Notes under the pieces: generated by a model
What the model was told of the DNA's origin: nothing
Database searches by the model: none
Seen by the model: only the letters and a program-made list of their open reading frames with translations
Part shown: one piece after another, positions 5,689 through 7,073 of the stretch
How positions within the stretch are numbered: the first letter of the stretch is position 1
Layout of the letters: every line of letters starts with the position of its first letter
Translations under genes and position numbers: made by a program
NCBI GenBank assembly: GCA_028717405.1
Contig: JAQUNY010000081.1
Span: forward strand, 1-7,073
Source of the DNA: Eubacteriales bacterium
Lineage (GTDB): Bacteria > Bacillota > Clostridia > JAQUNY01
DNA: 7,073 nt
Direction: 5' to 3'

Positions 5689-7073
5689 TTAGAAATCCCA
5701 TCCGGGGAACCATCTCAGCACGTAATCCACATAAGGGCGGCTTACCTCCATTGCTGAAAGCACAGGGTAAAACATGGCAAACAGGACTCCTGCCAAGCCA
5801 AGATAGGCATATATATAATACTTTTTTCGCGGATACTTTTCAAGGATCGTCTTGATTATGTAGACTATCGAAAGTATAACGAAAGGTACTGTCGAGAAGA
5901 AATGGTATATGAAAACCACACGGCTTATAAATATCCAGGGCAGATACTGGAATGCCGCCGCAATAAATACAGGAAGCATGGATCTATCTTTTTTTACAAT
6001 TGAAATAACCATAGATGCTATCATTGCAGGTATCCCGACCCACCACACTGCCGGATTGCCCATACATACAATGCTTGAAGCTATCCCCTCGGGCAGATCT
6101 CCTCCTCCGTAAAACCACATCGGCCGCAGCATAACAGGCCATGACCACCACATTGAACCATAGGCATGAGTCGCATCAAGCACATCTTTGCTGTGATATT
6201 TATACATGTATATCTGATTGTCGAGAATACTTCTTAAATCATAATTTCTCAGCACCAGATATGGTATATATGACAGGATGTATATCGCTGCCGGGACAAT
6301 TGCGAAAAACAATATGCTCCAGAGGAATGTCCTGTTGATGTGGAACGGCACGAATCTCTTTAACCATGCGGGAGCATAGCCCTCTTCGTTTCTTAATTCC
6401 CTTATATAATCCCTGCTTTCCAGAAATTTAGTTATGATAAAAATCAGGGCAAGTCCTGCGCCGGCATATATGCCTATCCATTTTGAGGCTGCTCCCAGGC
6501 CGAAGGCAAGGCCACTCAGGAATAAGGGCACCAGAGATTTCCTGTACCCGAGTGTGTAGGATTTTTTAATGTGGTAATCGTAAAGGAAATAGTACATTAA
6601 AATTATGAAAAACACGCAGTAAACATCTATGGTGGCTATCCTTGTCTGGACAAAATGCATGAAGTCCACAGACAGCAGATATGCCGAGCAAATGGCGTAA
6701 AAACGCTTTTTGAAAAGCTTCATTCCGAAAGCATACATGAAAGGTATCATCAAGGCGCCCAGAAGGGTGCCCATGATCCTCCAGCCAAAGGGATTCATCC
6801 CGAAAATGCGGATTCCGGCAGCCATGATGACTTTCCCGAGCGGAGGATGGGTGGTTTCATATGGGCTGACTTTGTTAAGGTGCTCATATGCGGTCCTTGC
6901 ATGGTATATTTCGTCGAAATAAGTGCTTGTCCTGTAGGATGGCGCATATTCAATGGTATGCTGCTAGTCAAAAAGGTTTTCGATTATCCCGCTGTCATGC
7001 GGTTCGACCATCCTTGAGGTTATTGTGAAGTCTCTGATCGGCTCAGTGCTGCCCTTTTCAAAAAATCCCATTT
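5689..7073 (-). pseudogene. PMT-family (GT39) membrane glycosyltransferase, 3' part, interrupted by an in-frame amber codon
   Basis: A single minus-strand frame runs from the right edge (first full codon at 7071) to TAA at 5691-5689, broken only by TAG at 6966-6964. Upstream of the TAG are 35 codons ending SGIIENLFD. Downstream come APSYRTSTYFDEIYHARTAY (DE motif of the first extracytoplasmic loop) and THPPLGK, then a multi-pass membrane protein with about nine further helices and family-like stretches QTRIATIDVY, SMWWSWPVMLRPMW and CMGNPAVWW. PMT enzymes move a sugar from a polyprenyl-phosphate donor to a protein or envelope acceptor outside the membrane; the downstream GT2 could make the donor. 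No ATG, GTG or TTG occurs between the TAG and the ATG at 6825, so reinitiation would give a 378-residue product lacking the DE loop. The intact remainder suggests a recent mutation, a sequence error or suppression. The N-terminus is outside the window. Confidence 0.8.
6964..6966 (-). other. In-frame TAG codon in the GT39 gene
   Basis: The local reading is ENLFD-TAG-QHTIEYAPSY. From memory of related clostridial GT39 proteins, a glutamate commonly follows LFD here (LFDEQ), so a single GAG to TAG change would explain it. The codon is 47 codons upstream of the ATG at 6825 in the same frame. Confidence 0.85.

Noticed and set aside
6955..6966. Programmed TMV-type readthrough signal at the amber codon
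   Set aside because: The codon after TAG is CAG, which fits the first half of the known UAG-CAR-YYA context, but the next triplet is CAT, so the second half fails.

Overview
The window looks like a chromosomal segment from a low-to-middle GC, anaerobe-type Firmicute, most likely a clostridial plant-sugar user. This rests on strong GGAGG-type ribosome sites, the AraC-family regulator beside intracellular glycosidases, and a clostridial style of GT39/GT2 pair. The genus is not determined. No RNA gene, insertion sequence, CRISPR array or convincing rho-independent terminator was seen.

All five genes lie on the minus strand, so transcription runs from the right edge to the left. From the right: (1) the 3' part of a multi-pass membrane glycosyltransferase of the PMT/GT39 family (7073 to 5689), carrying an in-frame TAG codon at 6966-6964; (2) a GT2 polyprenyl-phosphate glycosyltransferase of the DPM1/GtrB/ArnC type (5654 to 4518); (3) an AraC-family regulator with an N-terminal sugar-sensor-like cupin (4459 to 3440); (4) a clan GH-A glycoside hydrolase of the GH5/GH42-like kind without a signal peptide (3192 to 1066); (5) the N-terminal 324 residues of a GH36 alpha-galactosidase-like enzyme that leaves the window on the left (973 to before 1). 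Item 5 is open at the edge. No gap between genes exceeds 250 bases.

Two functional modules meet here. The GT39/GT2 pair fits an envelope or protein glycosylation step: GT2 would load a hexose onto undecaprenyl phosphate and GT39 would transfer it on the outer face. The AraC/GH-A/GH36 group fits intracellular breakdown of imported galactose-decorated beta-linked oligosaccharides, such as galactomannan fragments, under AraC control. Substrates are inferred. No transporter is in the window.

The most notable points are the amber codon immediately upstream of the catalytic DE loop of the GT39 gene, and an unusual density of short tandem repeats: a 21-bp triplicate across the GT2 stop codon, a 12-bp array coding a KAAD-rich loop inside the GH-A enzyme, and a 16-bp duplicate just upstream of the GH36 ribosome site. 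I found nothing that amounts to a clear new biological system.
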